46,679 bases of DNA. Source: Phycisphaerales bacterium (GTDB taxonomy: Bacteria > Planctomycetota > Phycisphaerae > UBA1845). The notes beneath the pieces are model-generated. The model ran no database searches and was not told the origin of the DNA. It saw only the letters and a list, made by a program, of their open reading frames with translations. Below, piece by piece: positions 1 through 7,437 of this stretch. The stretch is taken from assembly GCA_013140575.1 (NCBI GenBank), contig JABFSN010000078.1, positions 1-46,679 of the forward strand, written 5' to 3'. The translations under genes and the position numbers were made by a program. Position 1 is the first letter of the stretch. Each line of letters opens with the position of its first letter.

Positions 1-2
1 CC

Positions 3-1250
3 CTGGAACAGGCCCGCGCCGAGCGGAAATACGTCGTTGCATTCGCGTACGGCAAGGACTGCGCCGATTGCGAGCGAATGGAAAAAGAAACGTTGATCGC
101 GCGGGACGTGCGCCCGTGGATCGACCTGATCGCGGTCACCGTTCGGTTCCATGATCAGGATCCCGCCGGTCGGGCGTTCACCGGAAAGTATCAACTGCAT
201 GACTTCCCCACGCTGTTGATTTTCGCCAATGACGGCCTGGAGCTCGGACGGATGCCCGGTTTCATCGACGGAAAGGACTTCCGCAGTCGCGTCGACGCCC
301 TTCTGGGCGAGGCCGACATTTTCAAAAGCGACCCCTGGGCGGGAACCGACGTCGTCACCGCCGCCGCCGACCGCGCCGGCAACTACATGCTTCAGTCGCG
401 TTACGAAGAAGCGCAGACGTGGTACGTCTGGTGCCTGCGGCATCGTGCCGCCCGGGCCCCGAATTTCCTGCGCCTGAACCTGCCGGCCATCGTGGACGGT
501 CTCGCCAGCCTCGCCGCCCGCTTCGAACCCGCGAAAGAGGCGCTGCTCAACGAAATCCACCGTGCCGAAAGGGACTCGCTCGACCCGCACAAGATGGAGG
601 CGTTCCCGTTCAACCTGATCAAGCTCGGCTATCTGGCCCTCGGTCAGGAGTCCAGAATCGTCGAGCACTACGACTTACTGGCCGCCGCGGCGCCCGGCAC
701 ATCCAAGCTCGAGGCCTTCGCCAAGTTCATTTTCGAGCCGTTGCTCAACGCCCACCGTTACAAGGAAATCGAGTGGTCCGTCGCCGACGAGCAGGACATG
801 GTCGTATTCATGGACGAGGCCCGTAATCTCCAGCGCCCCCCCGGCTATATTCACAAGGTTTTGGGCGCGCGCTACGAGGTTTTGATGGGTCTGGGTCGAT
901 ACGGCGGCGCCGCGGAAATGGCCACGGTGTGGCTTCGCTACGACAAGTCGTGGCAGACCTACCTCGCCCTGGCCGAAGCCGGGCTGCGCAGCGGCGCCGT
1001 TCACGACGACATCCCCGAACACGCCCGCGAGGCACGGGCCCTGTGTGCCGGCACCGACCCCCGGCCCTTCATTTGCCTCGCCCGCTATTTGAGAAGGGTC
1101 AATCCCGAAGACCGCGAGGCCATCGGCGTCCTTGAATCGGCCATGAGCTCCGTCGCCACCGACAAAGGCCGGCAGTCCATCGTGGACTGCCTGAACGAGT
1201 TCAAAGGCGCGCCGCCGAGCGCCAAGCCCGGGGAAAAGGAAAAGCACTGA
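3..1250 (+). CDS. Thioredoxin-fold protein with helical C-terminal region (5' partial)
   Basis: The reading frame is open from the left edge, so the start lies outside the window. The visible N-terminus looks like a thioredoxin fold: a beta strand (KYVVAFAYGKDC), a CADC redox-type CxxC motif encoded at 60-71, and the cis-proline motif FPTLL followed by a strand (LIFANDGLELGRMPGF). From about residue 120 onward the sequence is Ala- and Leu-rich and helical (NYMLQSRYEEAQTWYVWCLRHRA), which suggests TPR-like repeats, although no repeat is clear-cut. The family resembles thioredoxin-like proteins in which the fold is followed by a tetratricopeptide tail. The likely role is thiol-disulfide chemistry in the cell envelope; this is inference, because the signal peptide region is not visible. 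An ATG at 78 would leave out the CxxC and is an unlikely start. Confidence 0.75.
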   Translation: MEQARAERKYVVAFAYGKDCADCERMEKETLIARDVRPWIDLIAVTVRFHDQDPAGRAFTGKYQLHDFPTLLIFANDGLELGRMPGFIDGKDFRSRVDALLGEADIFKSDPWAGTDVVTAAADRAGNYMLQSRYEEAQTWYVWCLRHRAARAPNFLRLNLPAIVDGLASLAARFEPAKEALLNEIHRAERDSLDPHKMEAFPFNLIKLGYLALGQESRIVEHYDLLAAAAPGTSKLEAFAKFIFEPLLNAHRYKEIEWSVADEQDMVVFMDEARNLQRPPGYIHKVLGARYEVLMGLGRYGGAAEMATVWLRYDKSWQTYLALAEAGLRSGAVHDDIPEHAREARALCAGTDPRPFICLARYLRRVNPEDREAIGVLESAMSSVATDKGRQSIVDCLNEFKGAPPSAKPGEKEKH

Positions 1251-1340
1251 CCGTCGGGCGGGTCGGGTGCCCGGCCGCTTCAGCGTTGGCAGAGTCGATT
1301 CGCGGTCGCCCGGCGGCCAGTCCCAGCAAAGCGTCGCATC

Positions 1341-1556
1341 ATGGAATCCAATCGCGTTCGTGATAACTGCACCGTCCGCATCATTCGCGACGGCAAGGAC
1401 CGCCCCGACGATTCGGTCTGGAAAACCATGTCGGTCACCGAGCGCGTCGAAGCCGTCTGGACGCTGACCCGGCTGTGCATGGCCTGGAACACCGATCCCA
1501 ACCATGAACCCCGACTTCAGAGATCTGTTAGCCGAATTCAACGCCCAACGCGTTGA
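1341..1556 (+). CDS. Small protein paired with nucleotidyltransferase
   Basis: This is a 71-aa basic protein starting MESNRVRDNCTV and ending EPRLQRSVSRIQRPTR. The Arg-rich tail PRLQRSVxRIxR is one I recall from small uncharacterised proteins encoded directly before nucleotidyltransferases. The middle part (SVTERVEAVWTLTRLCMAW) is amphipathic and helical. The gene overlaps the next one by 53 bases in another frame, so the two are probably translated as a pair. No strong ribosome binding site is visible before the ATG. The function is unknown; an antitoxin- or adaptor-like role is possible by analogy with two-gene nucleotidyltransferase modules. Confidence 0.6.
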   Translation: MESNRVRDNCTVRIIRDGKDRPDDSVWKTMSVTERVEAVWTLTRLCMAWNTDPNHEPRLQRSVSRIQRPTR

Positions 1557-1950
1557 TTTCATCATCGTCGGCGCCCACGCCGTGGCCGCGCACGGCCATG
1601 TGCGGGCCACCAACGATTTCGACGTCTGGATTCGCCCGGACGCGGTCAATGCCTCCCGCGTGTTGCGGGCCCTTGGCGCCTTCGGCGCGCCGCTTCATGG
1701 CTTGTCGGTGACCGACTTGTCCCAGCCCGGTCTGATCTTTCAGATCGGCGTGCCCCCGTTGCGGATCGACATTCTCACCGCCATCGACGGGGTCGAGTTT
1801 GAAGACGCATGGCCCGCCCGCGTTCCCATGTCCTTCGCCGGCCAGCCCGCGACCGTCTTGTCCCGAGACCATTTGATTAAGAACAAGCGCGCCTCCGCCC
1901 GTTCCCAGGACTTGGCCGACATCGAGCGCCTGCTCGATTCCGGTCCTTGA
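1504..1950 (+). CDS. DUF6036-like nucleotidyltransferase
   Basis: The 148-aa protein carries the minimal nucleotidyltransferase pattern: FIIVGAHAVAAHGHVRATNDFDVWI near residues 18-40, with the two acidic metal ligands in DFD, and a later acidic strand (LRIDILTAIDGVEF). The C-terminus SRDHLIKNKRASARSQDLADIERL is typical of the family, in which the Lys and Arg residues and the final D-L-x-D-I-x-x-L helix are conserved. Members transfer a nucleotide to protein or RNA targets, and some act as toxins or antitoxins. The overlap with the preceding small gene supports a two-component unit. The substrate is unknown. Confidence 0.8.
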   Translation: MNPDFRDLLAEFNAQRVDFIIVGAHAVAAHGHVRATNDFDVWIRPDAVNASRVLRALGAFGAPLHGLSVTDLSQPGLIFQIGVPPLRIDILTAIDGVEFEDAWPARVPMSFAGQPATVLSRDHLIKNKRASARSQDLADIERLLDSGP

Positions 1951-2195
1951 ACTCGCCGTGCAAGCCACGTAGGGCGGGTTTCACTCGCCGATCCACTCCG
2001 CCCGGCAACGAGGGCGCGCCGTAACTAAGATCAATCGACTGACTCTAGTTTGACACGTTTTGTTAACTATATAATTGACAGCATGTTACGTCGGTTCCAG
2101 GAGTGCCGACGCGACTATCCCAGCGCGCTAAACCTCGCGTGGGCGGCATCCGGTGCGTGTCGCCGGCCCGCGTGGAATCGTCCTGAAATCCCCGT

Positions 2196-3110
2196 CTACC
2201 CGCTCAACCGTTTCCACAGGTACAGAAACACGACCGCCGACAACAACGCGATCAGATGCACGAAGTAGAACATCCACGGCCGGTCCTGCATTGGAATCGG
2301 CACGTTCATGCTGAACGCGCTGACCACCAGCGTCGGTACCATGATCGCGATGGTGATCACGTTCAGCCGCTTCATCAACACGTTGATGTTGTTGGCCACG
2401 ATCGACGCCCGCGCGTCCATCAGGCTGGCCAGGATGTTCGACGACATTTCCGACTGCCGCGCCAACTGATTGTTGTCGATGATCAGGTCATCGAGGATGT
2501 CCAGTTCGTCGTGCGAAAAACCGATCTTGACCGCTCCGTGCCGCAGCTTCTCCAGCAGGGCGCCGTTCGATTGCAGCGCGCTCACGTAATAGACCAGGCT
2601 CTTTTCCAGCGAGAACATCCCGATCAGGTGCTTGTTCTCCATCGACCGGTTGATTTCGCCCTGAATCTCGTCCGACACCCGGTTGATCGCCCGCAGGTGT
2701 TCGCGGAAGTGCACCACCGCCCGGGCCATCAACCGCAGCATGACCCCCGGCAGCGAATCGATCGGCTGACGGGGTCCGCCGTCAAACGGCGAGAATTCCT
2801 CCCCCACGATGATCCGCAGCCGGTCGGGGAACATGAACAACCCCGTCGACGCCACCCCGAACAGCAGTTGTTGATCGGACGAGTAGTTACGGGGCCGCTT
2901 GTAGATGATGGCCGTGTACTGCGGACCGAATTCAATGCGCGACAGCTCATCGGGGTCCAGCGCCGACGCCAGCGTGTGGTCGTCGATCTGCAACTCTTCG
3001 GTCAAAAACCGCCGCTCGCGGTCGTCCGGATTCACGTACACCACGATGGGGCCCTTGCCCTCCTCGCAGGCCGTGACCGCCCGATCCGAAATCTGAAACG
3101 ACTGCTTCAT
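2196..3110 (-). CDS. CorA-family divalent cation transporter
   Basis: This 304-aa protein has the CorA layout: a soluble N-terminal alpha/beta domain, a long helical stalk (about residues 130-240), and two C-terminal membrane helices (VITIAIMVPTLVVSAF and FYFVHLIALLSAVVFLYLW) ending in a basic tail. The loop signature is SMN rather than the usual GMN (VSAFSMNVPIP), which is a known kind of variation in CorA relatives. I chose the ATG at 3110 because GGGGAG lies just upstream; a longer reading frame begins at 3260 but its extra 50 residues run through a hairpin repeat and are not CorA-like. The product should sit in the inner membrane as a pentameric Mg2+/Co2+ or related metal channel. The gene stands alone. 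Confidence 0.85.
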   Translation of the reverse strand: MKQSFQISDRAVTACEEGKGPIVVYVNPDDRERRFLTEELQIDDHTLASALDPDELSRIEFGPQYTAIIYKRPRNYSSDQQLLFGVASTGLFMFPDRLRIIVGEEFSPFDGGPRQPIDSLPGVMLRLMARAVVHFREHLRAINRVSDEIQGEINRSMENKHLIGMFSLEKSLVYYVSALQSNGALLEKLRHGAVKIGFSHDELDILDDLIIDNNQLARQSEMSSNILASLMDARASIVANNINVLMKRLNVITIAIMVPTLVVSAFSMNVPIPMQDRPWMFYFVHLIALLSAVVFLYLWKRLSG

Positions 3111-3175
3111 CCACCGTCTCCCCGACGATTCGTCCGCCGCGCGTAGTGCCTCGCGGCACCTGATTTTTCGGGTGG

Positions 3176-3203
3176 CACGGGCAAGCGTACTCGCTTGCCC
3201 GTG
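3176..3203. repeat. Dispersed hairpin repeat, copy 1 (12-bp stem)
   Basis: CACGGGCAAGCG, loop TACT, then the exact complement CGCTTGCCCGTG, preceded by GGTGG. It is one of four 28-nt elements in the gene-free stretch 3111-3714 between the transporter and the Cys-rich protein. The rest of that stretch holds no gene that I can support. Confidence 0.8.
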
Positions 3204-3251
3204 GTCTCGCCCGCCGTACAGAGCCTTGATTTCATCGATGCTCGCACACCA

Positions 3252-3279
3252 CACGGACAACGGAGTACCGTTGTCCGTG
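3252..3279. repeat. Dispersed hairpin repeat, copy 2 (12-bp stem)
   Basis: CACGGACAACGG, loop AGTA, CCGTTGTCCGTG, followed by CCACC. The loop and flank are the reverse complement of copy 1, so this copy lies in the opposite orientation. The stem sequence differs from copy 1 but remains perfectly paired. Confidence 0.8.
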
Positions 3280-3477
3280 CCACCCGATCCAAAACGCTAG
3301 CTGCGACGAAGAACTAGTCTTTCGCGTGGCCCGGATGGCGCGTGGGCAGGATAACGGCTCGATCCGCGCGTGTCTGCCCTCCCCCGGTGAAATCAGGCGT
3401 GAACGGTTCCCGTCCGTACCACCGACGGTCGCCTGGACGATCAAATATCGTGCCGAATGCGGATGGGTAAAGGGTGG

Positions 3478-3505
3478 CACTGACAACGGTACTCCGTTGT
3501 CAGTG
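3478..3505. repeat. Dispersed hairpin repeat, copy 3 (12-bp stem)
   Basis: CACTGACAACGG, loop TACT, CCGTTGTCAGTG, preceded by GGTGG. The fourth pair is T-A here and G-C in copies 1 and 2, so both arms changed together. Confidence 0.8.
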
Positions 3506-3555
3506 CTCCGTCGGCGCGCATCTGCGTTTGCGCGAAAACGAGACGGATATGAAGG

Positions 3556-3583
3556 CACGGGCAAGCGTACGCGCCTGCCCGTG
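3556..3583. repeat. Dispersed hairpin repeat, copy 4 (one mismatch)
   Basis: CACGGGCAAGCG, loop TACG, CGCCTGCCCGTG, followed by CCATT. It has the left arm of copy 1, with one A-C mismatch in the stem. Confidence 0.7.
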
Positions 3584-3622
3584 CCATTCGAGAACTCAAC
3601 CGTATCGAGGCTTCAGCCCCTG

Positions 3623-3660
3623 CCATTGGAACCACGGACGCGGGTCCGGGGTTCCAATGG
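3623..3660. repeat. Long inverted repeat downstream of the Cys-rich gene
   Basis: CCATTGGAACC at 3623-3633 pairs perfectly with GGTTCCAATGG at 3650-3660, with a smaller CGGAC/GTCCG hairpin inside. It lies 55 bases past the stop of the minus-strand gene and could end its transcript, but no run of T follows in either direction. Confidence 0.5.
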
Positions 3661-3714
3661 AAACCGGCTTGAACCAGCCCGGCCAGCGGACGCCTGTGAC
3701 GTTCGCCCGGCCGA

Positions 3715-5109
3715 TTACGGATTCTGCGTGGCCGGGCAGGCACACACTTCCAACGCCGGGGTTCCGCTGGCACATCCGGGACCGTAGGCCAGGTTGGTCA
3801 CCATGCTGACGTCGGCGGCATCGACATCGCAGTCGCCGTCCACGTCGTAGGGAACCGTGCCGCGCAGCGGATGCCCCGACGCCGTTTCCACCAGCAACGC
3901 CAGTTCGATCGGCGTGTAGTCGCAAACGTCCACGCCGTTGTCCACGCCGTCGCCGTCGATGTCCCCGTCGCAGTCGTCCACCAGCCCGTCCTGATCGCAA
4001 TTGGGCTCGTTGGCCAGGTCCACGTCGCAGAACCCGTCGTTGTCGCAATCCTCCTGGTCGTTGCTGCAAACGCCCCCGGGTCCGCAATCCGCATCCTCCA
4101 GGCACAGCGTCGGGATTTCCGGATCGCCGTTCACGCACAACCCCAGCGCAGGTCCATTCGCGTGCGTCGGACAATTGTCACACACATCGCCCCGACCATC
4201 GCCGTCCGCGTCCGCCTGATCCGCGTTGTCCATGTTCGGACAGTTGTCGCACGCCGTCCCCACGCCGTCGCCGTCGCCCAGGCATTCACCGCCGCTGACC
4301 GCGCAAAGCCCGTTGCACTCGATGAATCCCCACGTCGACCCGATGCACTGTTGCTCGTCCTCCTGTCCGGGGTTGTAGCAATCGAAGAAATCGCAATGGT
4401 GTGCGCTGTCCGGCTCGCAGTTGTCGCAGGAATCCAGCACTCCATCGAGGTCTTCATCGTTTTCATTCGGATTCTTGAGCAACGCGTCGCAGCCCCCGAA
4501 CGGATCGGTCGTGCCGTGCCGGGCGGCGCAGGTGAAGCTGGTCTCGTTCTGGCACCAGGGATTTTCATCCCCGTCCGCTCCGTCCGGTTTGCAACACGCC
4601 ACCACGTCCGCGCAGTGCTCTTCCGCGCACAGCGCGCCGTTGGGATCGACCACCCCGCCCAACCCGGCGCAACAGGCCGTGTCCGCGTCTTCGCACTGCG
4701 TGCCGCCGGCCGACAGGCAGCAGGCAACCGTCTCGCCGCCGCACGACGAACCCGGCCCGCCCGGCGTTCCGCCGTCGGCAAGGCAGCACAGCCCGTCGGA
4801 CATGGTGCACGACCCGTCCGGCATGCAGCACCTTCGCATCCCCCAACAACACCCCGATGCCGCACATTGGCACTGCGGCGGCGCCGCGGGAGGCGGGCCG
4901 ATGACGACAACCGTTCCCGGTTTGGGCGGCTGCACGATCGGCCCTGGACACTGGTTCTGGTTTATGTTGATGCACGTGTTGTCCGCCTTGCAGCACCCAA
5001 TATCCTGCGTGCTCAAACACCACTGCGCCCTCGCCGGCGTGCTCCATCCGGCCGTCGTCACCGCCGCCGCCAGCGCCCATCCCCAACCACGTCGATTCAT
5101 CGCTGCCAT
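3715..5109 (-). CDS. Secreted Cys-rich protein with Asp-rich repeats and dockerin-like C-terminus
   Basis: The 464-aa precursor starts MAAMNRRGWGWALAAAVTTAG and has a signal peptide ending near ARAQW. The ATG at 5109 is preceded by GGAGG at good spacing; in-frame starts further upstream lack this. The first half is a series of CC...C units (CCLSAGGTQCEDADTACC, CCKPDG), which I recall from planctomycete surface proteins. The middle holds Asp-rich thrombospondin type 3-like repeats (NENDEDLDGVLDSCDNC, ADADGDGRGDVCDNC, DIDGDGVDNGVDVCD) that bind calcium in known families. The end, YDVDGDCDVDAADVSMV, resembles one dockerin type I EF-hand loop. It is probably extracellular and disulfide-rich, with a structural or adhesive role. 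No catalytic domain is visible. Confidence 0.8.
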   Translation of the reverse strand: MAAMNRRGWGWALAAAVTTAGWSTPARAQWCLSTQDIGCCKADNTCININQNQCPGPIVQPPKPGTVVVIGPPPAAPPQCQCAASGCCWGMRRCCMPDGSCTMSDGLCCLADGGTPGGPGSSCGGETVACCLSAGGTQCEDADTACCAGLGGVVDPNGALCAEEHCADVVACCKPDGADGDENPWCQNETSFTCAARHGTTDPFGGCDALLKNPNENDEDLDGVLDSCDNCEPDSAHHCDFFDCYNPGQEDEQQCIGSTWGFIECNGLCAVSGGECLGDGDGVGTACDNCPNMDNADQADADGDGRGDVCDNCPTHANGPALGLCVNGDPEIPTLCLEDADCGPGGVCSNDQEDCDNDGFCDVDLANEPNCDQDGLVDDCDGDIDGDGVDNGVDVCDYTPIELALLVETASGHPLRGTVPYDVDGDCDVDAADVSMVTNLAYGPGCASGTPALEVCACPATQNP

Positions 5110-5682
5110 GACCGGTCCTCCAAAAAAGAAGTGTTCCCTCCCGACCGCGCCGACCGACGCGGCCGCAAACCCGCCCGTCGCGCGCAAACGAACATCCACC
5201 GCGCGCCACGGGTTCATGAATCACGTTCGCCCATGCACGACGCGTGCTAGAAAGTGCCGGGCGGATCAATCGCCTAGGAAAACCACGAAACGCTTGTTCT
5301 CCGACGCAAGCGCCGCCGCAGGCCATCGATCGCCCCGCAACGCCGCAAGCATCGCCGCAGCGAATGGTGGGTGCCGCACTGGGCCGTGGCCGCCGGACGC
5401 GGCAAGGCGATGGGCGCCGCGCACGACCGATCGAGACCCGCCGCCGACCCTAGGGAATGGTTCGCCACAGGCCCCGGCACACCGCCTCGAAGCGCCCGCC
5501 GAAACACCCCGCCGTACTATCGTCCTATAATAGCGCCATTCACGGTCGCGTCCGCCGCTGATCTACTAAAATAAAAATTCCGTAGCGCGCTGCCGGAGTC
5601 ATTTAGGTGAAGGGTGAACGACATGGGGTCATCGACACCAATTTGGCGGGGGACCAATGGGCCAGTGCGCGGCATTTACGCG
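5110..5682. other. Gene-free stretch upstream of the Cys-rich gene
   Basis: I see no supportable gene here. The stretch holds the leader of the minus-strand Cys-rich gene and a short AT-rich patch at about 5518-5582 (ctataatagcg, taaaataaaaattcc) that could contain promoter elements on either strand. Short open frames across it have biased but meaningless composition. Confidence 0.5.
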
Positions 5683-7125
5683 TCACACGTCGAGGTCGGC
5701 CGACATGCCCAACGCCGCACGGTGTTTTCGCCGGATGGGATTGACCATGTCGCGGATGAATGCGTCCACCTGCTGCGGCGCCCGGCCGACGTACTGCCGC
5801 GCGTCCAGCGTCGCGGCGATGTCCACCTCGCGGAACGCGGGGTCGTCGGCCAGCCGGCCGAGCAGATCGTTGGGCAGCCCCTCGTCCTTGACCCGCCGGG
5901 CGGCCGATTGGGAATGGCGGCGGATGCGCTCGTGCAATTCCTGGCGATCGCCGCCTGCCTTGACCGCGGCCATCAGAATGTTTTCGGTGGCCATGAACGG
6001 CAGTTCCGCGTCCAGATGCGTACCGATGACCGCCGGATGCACCACCAGCCCGCGGACCACGTTGGTCACGATCCGCAACATGCCGTCGGTCGCCAGAAAC
6101 GATTCCGGTATGGTCAGGCGCTTGTTGGCCGAGTCGTCCAGCGTGCGTTCGAACCACTGCTCGGCCGCGGTCTGCAACGGCGAATTGGCCAGCGAGATGA
6201 CGAACCGGGCCAGACCGGTCGCCCGTTCGCAGCGCATGGGATTGCGTTTGTACGCCATGGCGCTGGACCCGACCTGCGCCGTTTCAAACGGTTCCTCGAT
6301 TTCCTTCAAATGAGCCAGCAAACGAACGTCATTGGCGAACTTGTGGACCGAAGCGGCCGTGCCCGCCAGCGTGTTGACGACCTGCGCGTCCACCTTGCGC
6401 GAATAGGTCTGCCCCGTGACCGGTTCGCACGCATCAAATCCGAACGCCCGCGCGACCGACTTTTCGACGGCGTCGACGGCCCGTTCATTGCCGTCGAACA
6501 GCTCCAGAAAACTGGCCTGCGTGCCGGTCGTGCCCTTGACGCCCCGGAATTTCAGATGGTCCAGCCGCCATTGCACCTCCTCGAAGTCGCGGACGAAGTC
6601 GTAACACCACAACACCGCCCGTTTTCCGACTGTGGTCAACTGCGCCGGCTGGAAATGGGTGTAGCCCAGCGTCGGCAGCGCCCGGTGCGTTCTTGCGAAC
6701 ACGGCCAGCGCGTCGATCACGTTCACCAGCCAGTCGCGGATCAACACCAGTGCGTCGCGCATGATGATCAGGTCCGCGTTGTCCACTATGTCCGCGCTGG
6801 TCGCGCCGAGGTGCAGGATGGGCCGCGCCGACGGCGCTTGGTCCGCGAACGCATGCAGGTGGGCCATCACGTCGTGGCGAAGGTCCTTCTCGTACCGCGC
6901 GGCCGCGGCGAAATCGATGCGCTCGGCGCCCTGTTTCAGGTCGGCGATTTGCCGGGCGGTGATTTTGAGCCCGGCCTTGCGTTCCGCGTCGGCCAGCGCG
7001 ATCCACAGCCGTCGCCAAATCGTGATCCGATGACGATCGCCGAACAGTCGGGCCATGGCTTCGGATGCGTTCCGGGCCACCAGGGGCGATTGATACCGTT
7101 CAAATGGATCGACGACGCGGCGCAT
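5683..7125 (-). CDS. purB: Adenylosuccinate lyase, eukaryote-like type
   Basis: The 480-aa enzyme of the fumarase/aspartase superfamily makes AMP from adenylosuccinate and AICAR from SAICAR in purine synthesis. The superfamily signature GSSAMAYKRNP is at residues 286-296 with the catalytic Ser, and the catalytic His is in YTHFQPAQLTTVGKR near residue 157. Several stretches (KFRGVKGTTGTQASF, WFERTLDDSANKR, ELPFMATENI) are very close to what I recall of human ADSL, and the length matches it; shorter bacterial PurB proteins are about 430-460 aa. I chose the ATG at 7125 (MRRVVDPFERY); an upstream extension to 7278 runs through hairpin repeats. The Shine-Dalgarno is weak (GGGAAACGG). The cytoplasmic enzyme should be a homotetramer. 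Confidence 0.93.
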   Translation of the reverse strand: MRRVVDPFERYQSPLVARNASEAMARLFGDRHRITIWRRLWIALADAERKAGLKITARQIADLKQGAERIDFAAAARYEKDLRHDVMAHLHAFADQAPSARPILHLGATSADIVDNADLIIMRDALVLIRDWLVNVIDALAVFARTHRALPTLGYTHFQPAQLTTVGKRAVLWCYDFVRDFEEVQWRLDHLKFRGVKGTTGTQASFLELFDGNERAVDAVEKSVARAFGFDACEPVTGQTYSRKVDAQVVNTLAGTAASVHKFANDVRLLAHLKEIEEPFETAQVGSSAMAYKRNPMRCERATGLARFVISLANSPLQTAAEQWFERTLDDSANKRLTIPESFLATDGMLRIVTNVVRGLVVHPAVIGTHLDAELPFMATENILMAAVKAGGDRQELHERIRRHSQSAARRVKDEGLPNDLLGRLADDPAFREVDIAATLDARQYVGRAPQQVDAFIRDMVNPIRRKHRAALGMSADLDV

Positions 7126-7173
7126 GATCCGTTTCCCGTTGGCCCAACCCACGACGGGTGGCACCGCTCGTGG

Positions 7174-7276
7174 CACAGGCATCCTGCCCGTGACTTCGCG
7201 GTGTACGCGTATCCCACCCACGCGAACATGGCCGGGACGGCCATGCCACCGGACATGGGCTGGAAGCCCGTGCCAC
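7174..7276. repeat. Three short hairpin repeats (8-bp stems, GGA/TCC loops)
   Basis: Three related elements follow each other: 7174-7192 (CACAGGCA, TCC, TGCCCGTG, one mismatch, GTGG before it), 7227-7245 (CATGGCCG, GGA, CGGCCATG, CCACC after it) and 7254-7272 (CATGGGCT, GGA, AGCCCGTG, CCAC after it, one wobble). They look like a shorter version of the elements at 3176-3583. They fill much of the gene-free stretch 7126-7437, which must also hold the promoters of the divergent purB and cyclophilin genes. A degenerate tggtgggcggtgcccaacctacg motif follows at about 7360. Confidence 0.7.
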
Positions 7277-7437
7277 AAGATCCGTCGCGCGCCGCCAGTT
7301 TACCGAACTGGACGCCGCCGACCAGCGGCGTAAGATTCGCCCATCGCGGCGCGGCTGCGGATGGTGGGCGGTGCCCAACCTACGCCCACGCCGCATCGAG
7401 CAGTAACGCAATGTCGGCGGGAAATTGGGAAACACGC

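Noticed and set aside
2050-2075. TTGACA followed by TATAAT
   Set aside because: The hexamers are good but only 14 bases apart, too short for a normal sigma70 promoter, and no convincing gene follows.
3871-5250. 459-codon plus-strand frame antisense to the Cys-rich gene
   Set aside because: The minus-strand gene has a signal peptide, a ribosome site and family motifs. The antisense frame has only biased composition.
5614-7437. Very long open plus-strand frame running antisense to purB into the cyclophilin gene
   Set aside because: It is the high-GC antisense shadow of purB. The cyclophilin lipoprotein starts at its own ATG near 7438, and the upstream part is full of Arg, His and Val without any domain.
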